From: Drosophila pseudoobscura
Taxonomy: Eukaryota; Arthropoda; Insecta; Diptera; Drosophilidae
DNA length: 64,000 nt
Direction of reading: 5' to 3'
Assembly (NCBI RefSeq): GCF_009870125.1
Contig: NC_046679.1
Span: forward strand, 21,700,001-21,764,000
In this document: positions 37,701 through 49,141 of the stretch, one piece after another
Position numbering within the stretch: the stretch's first letter is position 1
How the letters are laid out: every line of letters begins with the position of its first letter
Program-made: the position numbers and the translations under genes
The notes under the pieces: model-generated
What the model was told of the DNA's origin: nothing
Seen by the model: only the letters and a program-made list of their open reading frames with translations
Database searches by the model: none

Positions 37701-40700
37701 AGTTATCTGCCCGCACATCCTCATGCGAAAAGTTTTACATTGTCCTACCTCAAGGTGGAAAGTCCTGTCCTCTTTCTGCCTGCCTGCAGTAGGAACCAAG
37801 GGTTTCCTTCGCCCTTTCCCCGTTTTCTACAATTTAATAATCACGCAAATTAGTTTTCGAAACCGCAAACTCAAACCGGCCGAAACCCAAAGCTAATCAC
37901 TGCCTGCCAGCGCTCGGAGCACAGAGAGTAGCAGGTCCTGGCATGTCCTGGCATGTCCCGGCGGGACATGTAACATATTATTATCGGAAAAACGGGCAGA
38001 GACCTGCTCCGGCTCAGGCCGACGCCGCCGGAAGTGACGGAAGCCGAATGACTACGGCCACGGCCCAGCTCCACCCAAAACGGAGAAACCCAAAACAAAA
38101 CGAAAGCATTTTCGTGGGCTTTTCCCCTCATTTGAATAGTTTTTCCTTCTGCAGCGACGGCCCAGGTGGATGAAGCCCCGTGGCCGGAAGTGCTGCGGTG
38201 TTGCGGTGGGTCCTGGAGAGATTGTGTGTTTGTGAAATGTTTGCGGCATTTCCTTCCGCACACGACGAAAGTTGAATAAAGTAAAATCTGTTTCCTGTTT
38301 GGGGATAATTAATCATTTTGTTCTTTGGCGACCGGAACAATTAGCCACCAACCATGCACCCCCTGTCGGCCCTAGCCAGCATGTGGGCGCAGTCAACGTG
38401 CTAATTAGTCGCCTCCTCCCGAAAAACAAAAAAAAAAGAGAATACTCATAGGGAAACCCTGCTTTACAAATAGCATTTTGATGGCACTGGCAAAGGAATT
38501 ACATGATAATTACAATATAAAACCGTCAGCTCATGCCCACAAATTACTTCACTTGAAAAATACGGCCAGGCAACACACAACCAAGAGAAGATGAGTTTAC
38601 AATTTCAAGTACAGTGGTACTTAAAGTAGGTACTATCCCACAGATGTGTAGATTTGTATACGGCAGGGAAGTTAGAGGTATGAATGAAATAAATAACTAG
38701 CTTCAAACAGCTTCTTATGTGTGGATCGGTATCTGCAAATTTAACACATTTCAATGGTACACGATTTTTACCAGCGAAGCATGTTTTTGCTTCTACAAAA
38801 GTAATGACATTCGAATGATAAATAATAATAAAAGCAATTAAATAAAAATAATGATAAATAATGGCGGAAATCGCAGGTGAAAAAACAGAAGCTGAGAACA
38901 AAGGTTCATCGGTTACCGGAATGAAGGTTATTCTTGAAGGCATTTCATTCGCTGATTACAAACAATTCAAGCAGGAACTGTATCTTCCCACATCAGTTCT
39001 CCTCTAGTAATAAATCTTTTGGGGATGGACGAATATAACCAGATTGATGCAAAAGATACTGCACGAGGCGTGTACCATTTACATTATTTACCGATCCCTT
39101 GCATACTATAATAGTCGTATGAATATTATTATATACTCATAAGGGTACACATTTCCACTCTAAATTCTAGTAATAATAGATATCATTCATAACTATAATG
39201 ACAACCATTTGGTGAGGTTCTCGAGCTTACCGTTTTGTTGCCCAGATTCTTGACGCGGCAGTTCAAATAGGCCGTCTTGCCCAGCAGGGCGGTGACATTC
39301 TTGGAGACGGCCTTGTCGAAGTAGGGTCCCGCATTGCGTGCCTCCTCCATCAGGTCGATGCTGTTGCGATGGATGCCGGATGCGGATGCGGCTCCCGATT
39401 GTGAGGCAATTGTGTTGATGCTGCTGCTGCTGGCCTTGTGCAAGCTACTGCTAGGAATGCCAGTGATGGTGGTAGAGCTTGAGCCAGATCCAGAGCTGGA
39501 GCTAGAACTGGGCGCTCTGCTGGCATCGGTTGTCATTGAGCTGGACTCGGAGGCTGGTGAGAGGCCTGCTCCTCCTCCAGCTGCATGGCCATTTTTGTTA
39601 TTTCCGTTGGCATTGTTGCTATTGCTGCTCAAGCTTCCGCTTCCGGCGACACCATTGGGACCTCCTGGCGACTGTGAGGCTTCTCCCACGCCAGCTGCTC
39701 CTGCTCCACCATTCGGAATGGCATTATTACTGCTGCTCATATCCTTCGATTTGTTAGAGTCACGCTGTGCGGCAAACACTGCAATGGGAAGGAGGGACAG
39801 GAAGCAGATTTAGAAAATGTTTTTTTCAATTTCGCTTCAGAGAGCCCTTCCCCAGAAAACTGTGCCATAAAGTACTTCAATCGACTCTATCGGCTTACGC
39901 TTAGTGCCGACAAAAAGTTGATCCCCATACGCAAAACCCGAATTGGAAACCTTGTAACTCGTTTTGGCCAAACTTTTAATATGACTCCACCTCTGGCCAC
40001 CTTTTGTGGCAACCATTTAGGTAATTAGCGAATTACGCACACACATACACTGGCACACAGGCACAACTTTTTCTATGGTTGAAACTTTTTTTGTTTTGTT
40101 TTTGTTGCTGCGGAGGTAAATCCTGAACTTTTCGTTCTATTCTCCCTCTATTTTTTGGGGGGCTTGTTTGCAATTTTTCGTTTATCAAATTTTCATGTTT
40201 TCCCGCTAACATGTACGAGTATATGGAAGAGAATTCGCCCTCTGGTCTGGGGAGTGTTACATGTAGGTTGTTGTCGTAGTTACGAGCAATTTTTATCCGG
40301 CATTTATCCATCACTTAGCTACGAGGACGCCACAGCGTCTGGCCCAAAAACTAAGCTCCCCTCTCCATGTAGTACACCCCAGAAATCCACACACAGAGAT
40401 CCACACACCCATATGTCTGTCTTTAGACATTCGAGTATATATGTATGTGTATTCGGATGTTTATATGTATACGTATATCTCGAGGCACTTGATACGCTTA
40501 TTACGTCGCAGCTAACGTCTTTTTATGACACTCTCTCTCCCAGAGCTCTCCCTGGCTACTGGCAATTTTTATAGAGCCAAAGCCAAGTGAAGCCAAGGCT
40601 AACCAGTGACTGGCTAGCGACTTTATTAGATTAAACATGTTGTGCACGTCGTCGCATCGGGGAAGAGAAGATATCAACCAGCATCCCAGAGGAGGTGATG

Positions 40701-43700
40701 CCACCCAGTGACTCAGTCACTGCGATTCGGGGCAGTCACTCACAACAGCTAAAGATGTGATTTTATCTCTTTCTTTGTCTTTAATGGAAAACAGATTGAA
40801 TTTTTTCCAATTGGGAGTTACAAATATAAGATTATATCCTCATTTTTAGTCAAGAAAATCAAGAAATGCAAGATCTAGCATTTGTATCTTGATTTTTTAT
40901 GCTTTGTTTCATATGTTTTTCTTGCCTAAGAAAATCCTGTAAGCACAAATCTCTAAGTTCACAAACTTCTGGTCACGAAATGCGAGCATTTCTCTCATCT
41001 CTAGCACACACACACACACACGCACATGTTATCTGTCTCCCTCCAGTGTCTATTCCTCTCAGTCTGTCTCTATCTGTCTAACTCCGGAATCCCCCACTTG
41101 GTTTACTGCCCAAACTATTAGCTGAGCATCAGCTTTGGCCCCGTTGGCCATGTTACAACCAGATAAGTCGCATATCCTTCATCATCTTCCTCTTCTTGAG
41201 CTCCCTCCGATGGTAGTAGCATTCCCAACCCCTCAATTTCCTTCCCCTTTCCCCACTGGTATTTAAGCAAACTGCTATTGACAGGCCAAGCGTCTGCAGT
41301 CGGGCTGCTTGGATACTGGATGCTGGGTGCTACTTTCTGCCTTCAATTGGCAAGACCCAAACAATGTTGCTAATAACTCGACTCCACCCAAGCCCCGTAT
41401 AAGGGAGTAAGAAGAGGTCGTCTCTGGGAACACCCAGAATGATAATAAATAAAACGCCTCTGGCTAGAAATTAAAATAAATTGACTGCCTGGGACCAAAG
41501 ACCGCAACGTCAACTGTTGGCTGTTTTGGCTGTTGGCTGTTGGCTGCCAAACATAAATTAGACCACGGACGAGAAATATTTCTTATTTTTATTTTGTCTC
41601 TCTTTCTGTATTTTTGGCTTAAAAGCGCCCTGCAGAAATCGCAAAGTCATGTACCAAAGGTCGCAGCACCGGAGAGTCGGCGAGTCGGAGAGAGGGTCGT
41701 TTGCCGTGTCCGTGCTCATGTCTCGTGTCCGGGTCTGTTACGTCGACGTCGTCAACGTCAGCAACTTGAACACAAGTAGACCGCAGGGCATGTTCCTGTT
41801 GCTCATCTCAGCCTCGTCCTATTCCTCGTCCTCGCCTCCGTCTTTGGCTTGTTCTTGTCTTGCTCAGGGTACGAGTACGGGTCCGGAGTCGGTGCTCTTA
41901 CGTCCTGGGGTTTGCTGGCATTTTTACGCCCGCACAGTTATTATTAACATTCCAGGGGAGGGTTCTGGGCCTGTTGCGGTTGTTGTTGTCAGAAACATTT
42001 GAAATGTCAAAACTTTTAACTCCGATGTGTTTGTGTGTGTATGTGTGTGTGCGCGTGCGTGTCCGTATCTGTCTTCTAAGGTGAACTTCTTTTCGTGGAA
42101 AACAAACCATAACAACAACAAAATATATGAACGCAGCTACGTTTAAATTTTTGAATTCACTTAAAAAATTAAAACTCATCCTCTACTACCCCCAGTCATA
42201 GCGATGCCCTTCCATTACATTCCGCGTGACAGTCACAAGTCACAAAGAACTTGATGTTTAAATATTTAAAGGTTTCCATTTGTCAGTTGGCCCTCCGGCC
42301 AGGTCCGACTCTAACTTCAACTCCAACTCCGATTCGGTGTTTTCGGTATCTCCAAAGGTGTTCTCAGTATCGAATTGAGCATTCCTCGGGCCATCAGTTC
42401 TTTGTTTTTCTTTTATTTGAATTATATTAAAAATTTCTTAGAATTCGCCAACAGTAATTTGAGTGGGAAATCAATACTGTTCGAGGAGCAGCTTAGAGGT
42501 CCTTGGAGTGTCTTGAATGACCGCGGAATAAGTTGGAATTATTCAAGGACAACAATTGATGAACTTCAAAATGAAAAATAAGATTAAATATCGTCTGGTA
42601 AACCTTCAATTTCAGCTTAACCTTCCTGGATATGTTTATTTAATAAGAAATACCTAATCTATTAGGACTGGCAACGCAAACCGCCATCTCTCTCAATTCT
42701 GATAATTTTCAATACAAAACGAGAGGGAACGTTGTGAGTTGCTGCGGACACCGCAACTCTACATTTATACCCGATACTTAGTCAGTATGGCTCTTCTCCG
42801 GCAGACGCCGCTAATATTAAACGGCACGACAAAGAGTTCGTGCGAGAGAGACAGAAAATCAGTATGAACATGTCGTCGGGCGCTGCGTAGCCACTGCAAA
42901 TTGATTTGTTCCTTTTGGCTATAAAAATGATCCAATCAGAACCAGATTCAGCAATCTGATAGCAATTTGGTCATTCTCTATGATTGCGCGTTTTTAGTTT
43001 TCTGGAATCTTCAATATTGTGGATGCCACATATTTTCGTCCTTTGTGGAGGTCCCTTCCGCCTCCTGTGGGGCGAAATTTTGAAATGTATGTGTAATAGT
43101 GCATATTACAGAAGTCTGGATACAAAATGTCGTTGCTCTAGCTCTTATAATCTTTGAGCCCTAGGCGCTTATAGGGACGGACAGACAGACGGGGTTCAAT
43201 CGACTCGGCTATTGATGCTGATCAAGAATATATATACTTTATCCCTCTGGACGTTACACACCTCCATTTTCACCACAAATCTAATATATATATGTACGCC
43301 TACACTCATTTTAAGTATCTTGACTTTTATTGAATAATTATTATTTTTGATTTTTATTGAATAATTGTTATTATAATTATTATTCTTGATTTTTATTGAA
43401 TAATTGCTATTTTTGATTTTTATTGAATAATTGTTATTTTTGATTTTTATTGAATAATTGTTATTATAATTGTTATTCTTGATTTTTTTGAATAATTGTT
43501 ATTATAACTATTATTCTTGATTTTTATTGAATAATTGTTTTTATAATTGTTATTATAACTGTTATTCTTGATTTTTTTTTGAATAATTGTTATTATAATT
43601 GTTATTCTTGATTTTTATTGAATAATTGTTATTATAACTGTTATTCTTGATTTTTATTGAATAATTGTTATTATAACTGTTATTCTTGATTTTTATTGAA

Positions 43701-46700
43701 TAATTGTTATTATAACTGTTATTCTTGATTTTTTTGAATAATTGTTATTATAATTGTTATTCTTGATTTTTATTGAATAATTGTTATTATAACTGTTATT
43801 TTTGATTTTTTTGAATAATTGTTATTATAATTGTTATTTTTGATTTTTTTGAATAATTGTTATTATAATTGTTATTCTTGATTTTTATTGAATAATTATT
43901 ATTATAACTGTTATTCTTGATTTTTATTGAATAATTGTTATTATAACTGTTATTCTTGATTTTTATTGAATAATTGTTATTATAACTGTTATTCTTGATT
44001 TTTTTGAATAATTGTTATTCTTGATTTTTATTGAATAATTGTTATTATAATTGTTATTCTTGATTTTTTTGAATAATTGTTATTATAATTGTTATTCTTG
44101 ATTTTTATTGAATAATTGTTATTATAACTGTTATTTTTGATTTGTTTGAATAATTGTTATTATTATTGCTATTTTTGATTTTTTTTGAATAATTGTTATT
44201 ATAATTGTTATTCTTGATTTTTATTGAATAATTGTTATTATAACTGTTATTCTTGATTTTTATTGAATAATTGTTATTATAACTGTTATTCTTGATTTTT
44301 ATTGAATAATTGTTATTATAACTGTTATTCTTGATTTTTTTTGGAATAATTGTTATTATAATTGTTATTCTTGATTTTTATTGAATAATTGTTATTATAA
44401 TTGTTATTCTTGATTTTTTTGAATAATTGTTATTATAACTGTTATTCTTGATTTTTATTGAATAATTGTTATTATAATTGTTATTCTTGATTTTTTTGAA
44501 TAATTGTTATTATAATTGTTATTCTTGATTTTTATTGAATAATTGTTATTATAATTGTTATTCTTGATTTTTTTGAATAATTGTTATTATAACTGTTATT
44601 CTTGATTTTTATTGAATAATTGTTATTATAACTGTTATTCTTGATTTTTTTTGAATAATTGTTATTATAATTGTTATTCTTGATTTTTATTGAATAATTG
44701 TTATGATAATTGTTATTCTTGATTTTTATTGAATAATTGTTATTATAACTGTTATTCTTGATTTTTTTTGAATAATTGTTATTATAATTGTTATTCTTGA
44801 TTTTTATTGAATAATTGTTATGATAATTGTTATTCTTGATTTTTTTGAATAATTGTTATTATAACTGTTATTCTTGATTTTTATTGAATAATTGTTATTA
44901 TAACTGTTATTCTTGATTTTTTTTGAATAATTGTTATTATAATTGTTATTCTTGATTTTTATTGAATAATTGTTATTATAACTGTTATTCTTGATTTTTA
45001 TTGAATAATTGTTATTATAACTGTTATTTTTGATTTTTTTGAATAATTGTTATTATAATTGTTATTTTTGATTTTTTTGAATAATTGTTATTATAATTGT
45101 TATTCTTGATTTTTATTGAATAATTATTATTATAACTGTTATTCTTGATTTTTATTGAATAATTGTTATTATAACTGTTATTTTTGATTTTTTTGAATAA
45201 TTGTTATTATAATTGTTATTTTTTATTTTTTTGAATAATTGTTATTATAATTGTTATTCTTGATTTTTATTGAATAATTGTTATTATAATTGTTATTCTT
45301 GATTTTTTTGAATAATTGTTATTATAACTGTTATTCTTGATTTTTATTGAATAATTGTTATTATAATTGTTATTCTTGATTTTTTTGAATAATTGTTATT
45401 ATAATTGTTATTCTTGATTTTTATTGAATAATTGTTATTATAATTGTTATTCTTGATTTTTTTGAATAATTGTTATTATAACTGTTATTCTTGATTTTTA
45501 TTGAATAATTGTTATTATAACTGTTATTTTTGATTTTTTTGAATAATTGTTATTATAATTGTTATTTTTTATTTTTTTGAATAATTGTTATTATAATTGT
45601 TATTCTTGATTTTTATTGAATAATTGTTATTATAACTGTTATTCTTGATTTTTATTGAATAATTGTTATTATAACTGTTATTCTTGATTTTTTTTGGAAT
45701 AATTGTTATTATAATTGTTATTCTTGATTTTTATTGAATAATTGTTATTATAATTGTTATTCTTGATTTTTTTGAATAATTGTTATTATAACTGTTATTC
45801 TTGATTTTTATTGAATAATTGTTATTATAATTGTTATTCTTGATTTTTTTGAATAATTGTTATTATAATTGTTATTCTTGATTTTTATTGAATAATTGTT
45901 ATTATAATTGTTATTCTTGATTTTTTTGAATAATTGTTATTATAACTGTTATTCTTGATTTTTATTGAATAATTGTTATTATAACTGTTATTCTTGATTT
46001 TTATTGAATAATTGTTATTATAACTGTTATTCTTGATTTTTTTTGAATAATTGTTATTATAACTGTTATTCTTGATTTTTTTGAATAATTGTTATTCTTG
46101 ATTTTTATTGAATAATTGTTATTATAACTGTTATTCTTGATTTTTTTTGAATAATTGTTATTATAATTGTTATTCTTGATTTTTATTGAATAATTGTTAT
46201 GATAATTGTTATTCTTGATTTTTTTGAATAATTGTTATTATAACTGTTATTCTTGATTTTTATTGAATAATTGTTATTATAACTGTTATTCTTGATTTTT
46301 TTTGAATAATTGTTATTATAACTGTTATTCTTGATTTTTTTTTGAATAATTGTTATTATAATTGTTATTCTTGATTTTTATTGAATAATTGTTATTATAA
46401 TTGTTATTCTTGATTTTTTTGAATAATTGTTATTATAACTGTTATTCTTGATTTTTATTGAATAATTGGTATTTTAATTGTTATTTTTGATTTTTTTGAA
46501 TAATTGTTAGTATAATTGTGCGTGCGAGAGAGACAGAAAATCAGTCTGCGCGTGACGTCGGGCGCTGCGTAGCCACTGCAAATTGATTTGTGTCCTTTGG
46601 CTATAGAAATGATCCGATCTTATCCAGATTCAGCAACCTGATAGATATGGTTATTATTTATGATTCTGCGTTTTTAGTTTTCTCGAATGTGCAATATTGT

Positions 46701-49141
46701 GGATGCAACAGATTTTCGTCCTTTGTGGGGGCGGAAGGGGGTGTGGCAAAGTTTTGAAATATTTTTGGAGCAGTGACATATCACAGAAGTCTGGATCCAA
46801 AACATCGTTGCTCTAGCTCTTATAGTCTTTGAGCATTAGGCGCTGAAGGGGACGGACAGACGGACAGATGGACAGACGGACGGACGGACGGACGGACAGA
46901 CGGACAGACAGACATGGCTCAATCGACTCGGCTATTGATGCTGATCAAGAATATATATACTTTATGGGGTCGGAAACGATTTCTTCTGGACGTTACACAC
47001 ATTCACTTTTACCACAAATCTAATATACCCCAATACTCATTTTGAGTATCGGGTATAAATATGTATCAAAAGTAAAATGATTTCTATCTGAAGAAAACTA
47101 TAATACTAGTACTATAAGAATATCCTCTGATTAATTAAGAATCTTGTATATCTCTTTAGTATTACATTTTCATTCGATGTATAACCGTTTACTGGGCTCA
47201 AGGAATACCTAATGCACTCATTAGTTAGATAATGATATTATCGTGAACTGGAACTGGAATTGATTTCGCCTTCAGAAAATTTGGTGATTTAATTTGAATA
47301 TACGAATGGGGGCCAGAACTGGCAATCGCATGTTCTTTATCTATGGATCTAGTGCACTATGCCCTCGACTGGCCGATTCATTAGGCCCTAATGATGATTT
47401 ACCTCTTTCTCGCCCCTCCATACCCCGCCTGGGGCACCGACTTGGCCCAGAGGCAGGCTGGGCTCTCGTCATTAAGGCAGAGCACGGCATATGAAAAATG
47501 AAACTTAAATAAAAGCCCAACCGCACACACCGACACTCACACATATTAGCGGTTCAGGGATCACACCCATTCAATCAGGACCTGGCACATGCCCGTCGCC
47601 TGGGAGTTTCCTCCGGGCCACACTGGGCCTGGGCCAAAACATTGATTTCCCAAGACTTTTCAGGCACACAAAATTAATTACCTAACCTAAAAACGCAGCC
47701 CAGAAGGCAGGCAAAACACCGAACAGCAACCGGGAAAACGGAAAACGGAAAAACAGGGCACACGAAAGAATGAAAATTATGTAAGCCAGGACCAGACAAG
47801 CACAAAATTGCCGAGCGATTCTCCCCCCATCTCATCTCTACCCCTCTCTCTCTCTCTGTTCTTTTCTCTTCTTGGCCTCTCGATGCTGATAGATTTTCCC
47901 TCTCGACTTTTTCTAGATGGTGTGTCCTGCTGCCGGTTCTGGTTCTGGTTCTGGTTCGGGGTCCGGAATGGTTTGGTTTGATTTGGTTTGGTTTTTCTGC
48001 TGACTCATTTGGGCATGACAACGACAACAAAATGAATGATATCGAAAATCGAAATCAATAAATGAAATTGGTCAAATCAATTTGGCAACAATTGCTATTT
48101 CGTGAATGGGCACCAGGCACCCAGAAAGAAACTGGAGCACAAAATTTGATTAAAGTTTTCCCCGATTTTCCTCCGCGAATGGTAATGGAAAATGCGCTTC
48201 GCTTGCATGTGCAGAAAGAAAAAACTACGATTGCGAGTGCCTACTTGTGAAATTAAGAATGGAAAAAAGCCCAATTTGAATGCGAAATTGTTGTTATTCA
48301 ATAAAGTTTTTATGAAGTTTATTTCTGCTCGCAGTATGTATGTAGTACACTCATATTTTGGGCTAATTTAATAATAGTAAACATACGACTATAATTGTAT
48401 TTTAATTCAGACAGTTAAGTAAATTAATTACCTATTCATTTATTAAAATATTTATAAAATAAAATAATGCTGTGAGCCGTGGCAAAGGGTAGCTGTTTGC
48501 CATTTAAAAAAGGACTAATTTATTTCTTGATTAATGCGGAGAGGGGGATTTTGGTAGAATAGGCATGGCAGACCGCCATCTCTCTCAATTTTGCTTGCCC
48601 CTGTCCTGAGAAACATAGGAAAACATAGATAGAAAGCTCGGAACCACAACTGCAAGCTATGTATGCTCTAATGTTAAGTGTGGCACTCTGTTTATTTGTG
48701 TATTTGTGTATTTTCCTCACCTCCATTTCCAGATATCAGAGCGATGATAAGAAAGAGCATGCTGAGCATTATCAGTGCCCTTTGACGGCCTCTGCAGTCC
48801 ACGTAGAGTCTCCTGGTGTTGCTGCTGCTGCTTTTGTTGTTGTTGGTGGAGATGTTGCTGATGAGTGGATTGGTGTTGCCTCTGCCACTGCCACTGCCGC
48901 AACCACTAACCCTGACTGTGCTGCTGCTATTGCAGGTGCCTGGCCAAAGCCTGGTGCAATCTGTGCTGATTTCTGGTGGGTCCGAGTGCTGTTGATCTCG
49001 CTCTGGTCGTTGTCTCCTGGCTGTGGATGTGGCAAGTGTTTCCGCTCTTGCTGTTGCAGATGTTGCCGTTTCTCGTTGCTTTAAATTCGTTCGTTGCTTC
49101 TCCTTCTGCTGCTGGCGCATTTCCATTTGAAAAGTGGCCAT
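28312..49141 (-). CDS. dpr9: dpr9, two-Ig-domain Dpr cell-surface recognition protein (whole coding span, six exons)
   Basis: Coding exons: 49141-48721, 39778-39231, 35305-35083, 34442-34315, 33435-33267 and 28748-28312. All junctions are GT-AG and in phase, giving 641 residues. Layout: variable leader (1-120), hydrophobic signal segment (about 122-137), Ser/Gly/Asn-rich linker (141-290), Ig1 (about 291-397; Cys314/Cys380, Trp330), Ig2 (about 398-496; Cys421/Cys480), C-terminal tail. Diagnostic strings are GPYFD, TAYLNCRVKNLGNKT, RHRDIHLLTVGRYTY, DSGIYECQVSTTP and DSGHYQCNPSNA. The LNVVEPSTEIIG join and the GVPSSNAARG tail match what I remember of Drosophila dpr9. Dpr proteins sit on neuronal surfaces, bind DIP Ig proteins and guide synaptic partner matching. 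Two exons have competing 3' splice sites that change the protein. Confidence 0.92.
28456..28482. repeat. CAG/CTG repeat inside dpr9 exon 6
   Basis: A CAG-rich run (interrupted once by CAA) on the plus strand, CTG on the coding strand. In the long dpr9 frame it encodes a Cys run; in the other two frames it gives Ala or Leu runs. Such runs change length easily. Confidence 0.8.
28749..33266 (-). other. dpr9: dpr9 intron 5
   Basis: A 4.5 kb intron bounded by GTAAGT at 33266 and by AAACAG or TTTCCAG on the far side. I see no nested gene. Open frames inside it (for example plus 28994-29437) have no ATG start or family signature. Confidence 0.75.
33267..33435 (-). CDS. dpr9: dpr9 exon 5: second half of Ig2
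   Basis: 169 nt, entered in phase 0 after an ATCCGCAG acceptor and left in phase 1 at G|GTAAGT. It encodes IINYDSPRGGVSVVTNKG, then the DSGHYQCNPSNA F-strand motif with the second Ig2 cysteine (residue 480), and ends at HVLN before the split Gly codon. The DxGxYxC signature is intact. Confidence 0.93.
33436..34314 (-). other. dpr9: dpr9 intron 4
   Basis: An 879 bp intron between GTGAGT (34314) and ATCCGCAG (33436). Nothing else is recognised in it. Confidence 0.85.
34315..34442 (-). CDS. dpr9: dpr9 exon 4: first half of Ig2
   Basis: 128 nt, acceptor TTTCTTTCAG, donor GCA|GTGAGT, phase 1 in and 0 out. It encodes the E-PSTEIIGAPDLYIESG linker, the B-strand STINLTC motif with the first Ig2 cysteine (residue 421), a potential N-glycosylation site (NLT), and the C-strand FWNHNNA with the domain tryptophan. 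Confidence 0.93.
34443..35082 (-). other. dpr9: dpr9 intron 3
   Basis: A 640 bp intron between GTAAGT (35082) and TTTCTTTCAG (34443). No nested feature is recognised. Confidence 0.85.
35083..35305 (-). CDS. dpr9: dpr9 exon 3: most of Ig1, tandem acceptors
   Basis: 223 nt, entered in phase 0 and left in phase 1 at G|GTAAGT. It encodes VSWVRHRDIHLLTVGRYTY (domain Trp at residue 330), the QRF/HQPQTEDW strands, DSGIYEC with the second Ig1 cysteine (residue 380), and HLNVV. The acceptor TGTGTAG gives MLLQVSW. A second acceptor, CTTCAG, ends 12 nt later and would start the exon at 35293 with VSW, as in most other Dpr proteins. Both keep the frame. Confidence 0.92.
36954..36978. repeat. CA microsatellite
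   Basis: A near-uninterrupted CA run in dpr9 intron 2. Confidence 0.85.
37939..37972. promoter_or_regulatory. Possible p53-type response element
   Basis: Two abutting decamers TGGCATGTCC (37939-37948 and 37949-37958) each match RRRCWWGYYY at 9 of 10 positions with no spacer, followed by a third CATG in GGACATGTAA. This is the geometry of a p53-family site, inside dpr9 intron 2. No function is shown. Confidence 0.25.
39231..39778 (-). CDS. dpr9: dpr9 exon 2: low-complexity linker and start of Ig1
   Basis: 548 nt, acceptor CCCATTGCAG, donor ACG|GTAAGC, phase 1 in and 0 out. After FAAQRDSNKSKDM comes a long Ser, Gly, Ala and Asn-rich linker of about 140 residues, then GPYFDKAVSKNVTALLGK and the B-strand TAYLNC with the first Ig1 cysteine (residue 314). 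The linker is the fastest-evolving part of the protein to judge by its simple composition; the Ig start is typical of the Dpr family. Confidence 0.93.
43322..46518. repeat. Tandem array of 38-39 bp AT-rich repeats (about 80 copies)
   Basis: About 3.2 kb of head-to-tail units, each built as GATTTTTATTGAATAATTG followed by TTATTATAACTGTTATTCTT. Variants have GATTTTTTTG (38 bp), AATTG for AACTG, or TTATGATAATTG. The plus strand is almost free of C and very T-rich. Marked variants recur at a distance (for example GGAATAATTG at 44343 and 45696), so blocks of many units have been duplicated together. The array starts exactly where the first DINE-1 copy ends. Confidence 0.95.
46851..46913. repeat. 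GACG/GACA tetranucleotide repeat, (GTCY)n on the other strand
   Basis: About 15 tetranucleotides in the second body copy of the DINE-1/mini-me element. The same position in the first copy has only a few units (43176-43191). Confidence 0.85.
48573..48590. mobile_element. Short fragment resembling the DINE-1 5' end
   Basis: The 18-mer CCGCCATCTCTCTCAATT is identical to 42681-42698 at the left edge of the intronic element, and both are preceded by a GGCA-type sequence. It is probably the remnant of another copy, or a motif of its terminus; similarity beyond the 18-mer is weak. Confidence 0.4.
48721..49141 (-). CDS. dpr9: dpr9 exon 1: N-terminal leader and signal segment
   Basis: 421 nt ending at GGAG|GTGAGG in phase 1, which matches the acceptor phase of exon 2. 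The first ATG (49141) follows an in-frame TGA a few codons upstream. It gives a polar Gln/Arg/Ser/Asn-rich leader of about 120 residues, then ALIMLSMLFLIIALISG (about 121-137) and the junction to VFAAQRD. A later in-frame Met (residue 125, codon at 48769-48767) would place that segment at the very N-terminus as an ordinary signal peptide. The coding frame and junction are well supported; the start codon is not settled. Confidence 0.8.

Larger units (their letters stand above)
35306..39230 (-). other. dpr9: dpr9 intron 2
   Basis: A 3.9 kb intron that splits Ig1 between its B and C strands. It contains a CA microsatellite (36954-36978) and a cluster of CATG palindromes at 37939-37972. No nested gene is recognised. 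Confidence 0.8.
42667..47060. mobile_element. mini-me/DINE-1 (SGM-like) element split by a satellite array
   Basis: A non-autonomous Helitron-like element. The inverted ends TATACCCGATACT (42766-42778) and AGTATCGGGTATA (47045-47057) are perfect complements. Between them are two partial copies of one body sequence: about 42766-43320 and 46519-47057. Both contain GCGAGAGAGACAGAAAATCAG, the CGTAGCCACTGCAAATTGAT block, the GGCTATTGATGCTGATCAAG block and GGACGTTACACAC, plus the (GTCY)n and (TA)n cores that are hallmarks of mini-me. The second copy lacks the first 70 bp. The 42667-42765 flank (GGCAACGCAAACCGCCATC..., GTTGCTGCGGACACCGCAAC) looks like the element's 5' terminal part. No transposase is encoded. 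Confidence 0.8.
39779..48720 (-). other. dpr9: dpr9 intron 1
   Basis: An 8.9 kb intron from GTGAGG (48720) to CCCATTGCAG (39779), phase 1. About half of it is a mini-me/DINE-1 element and the satellite array within it. The remainder shows no gene. Confidence 0.8.

Noticed and set aside
43322..46518. CRISPR-like regular repeat
   Set aside because: Units are directly abutting with no unique spacers and the genome is eukaryotic; it is a tandem satellite.
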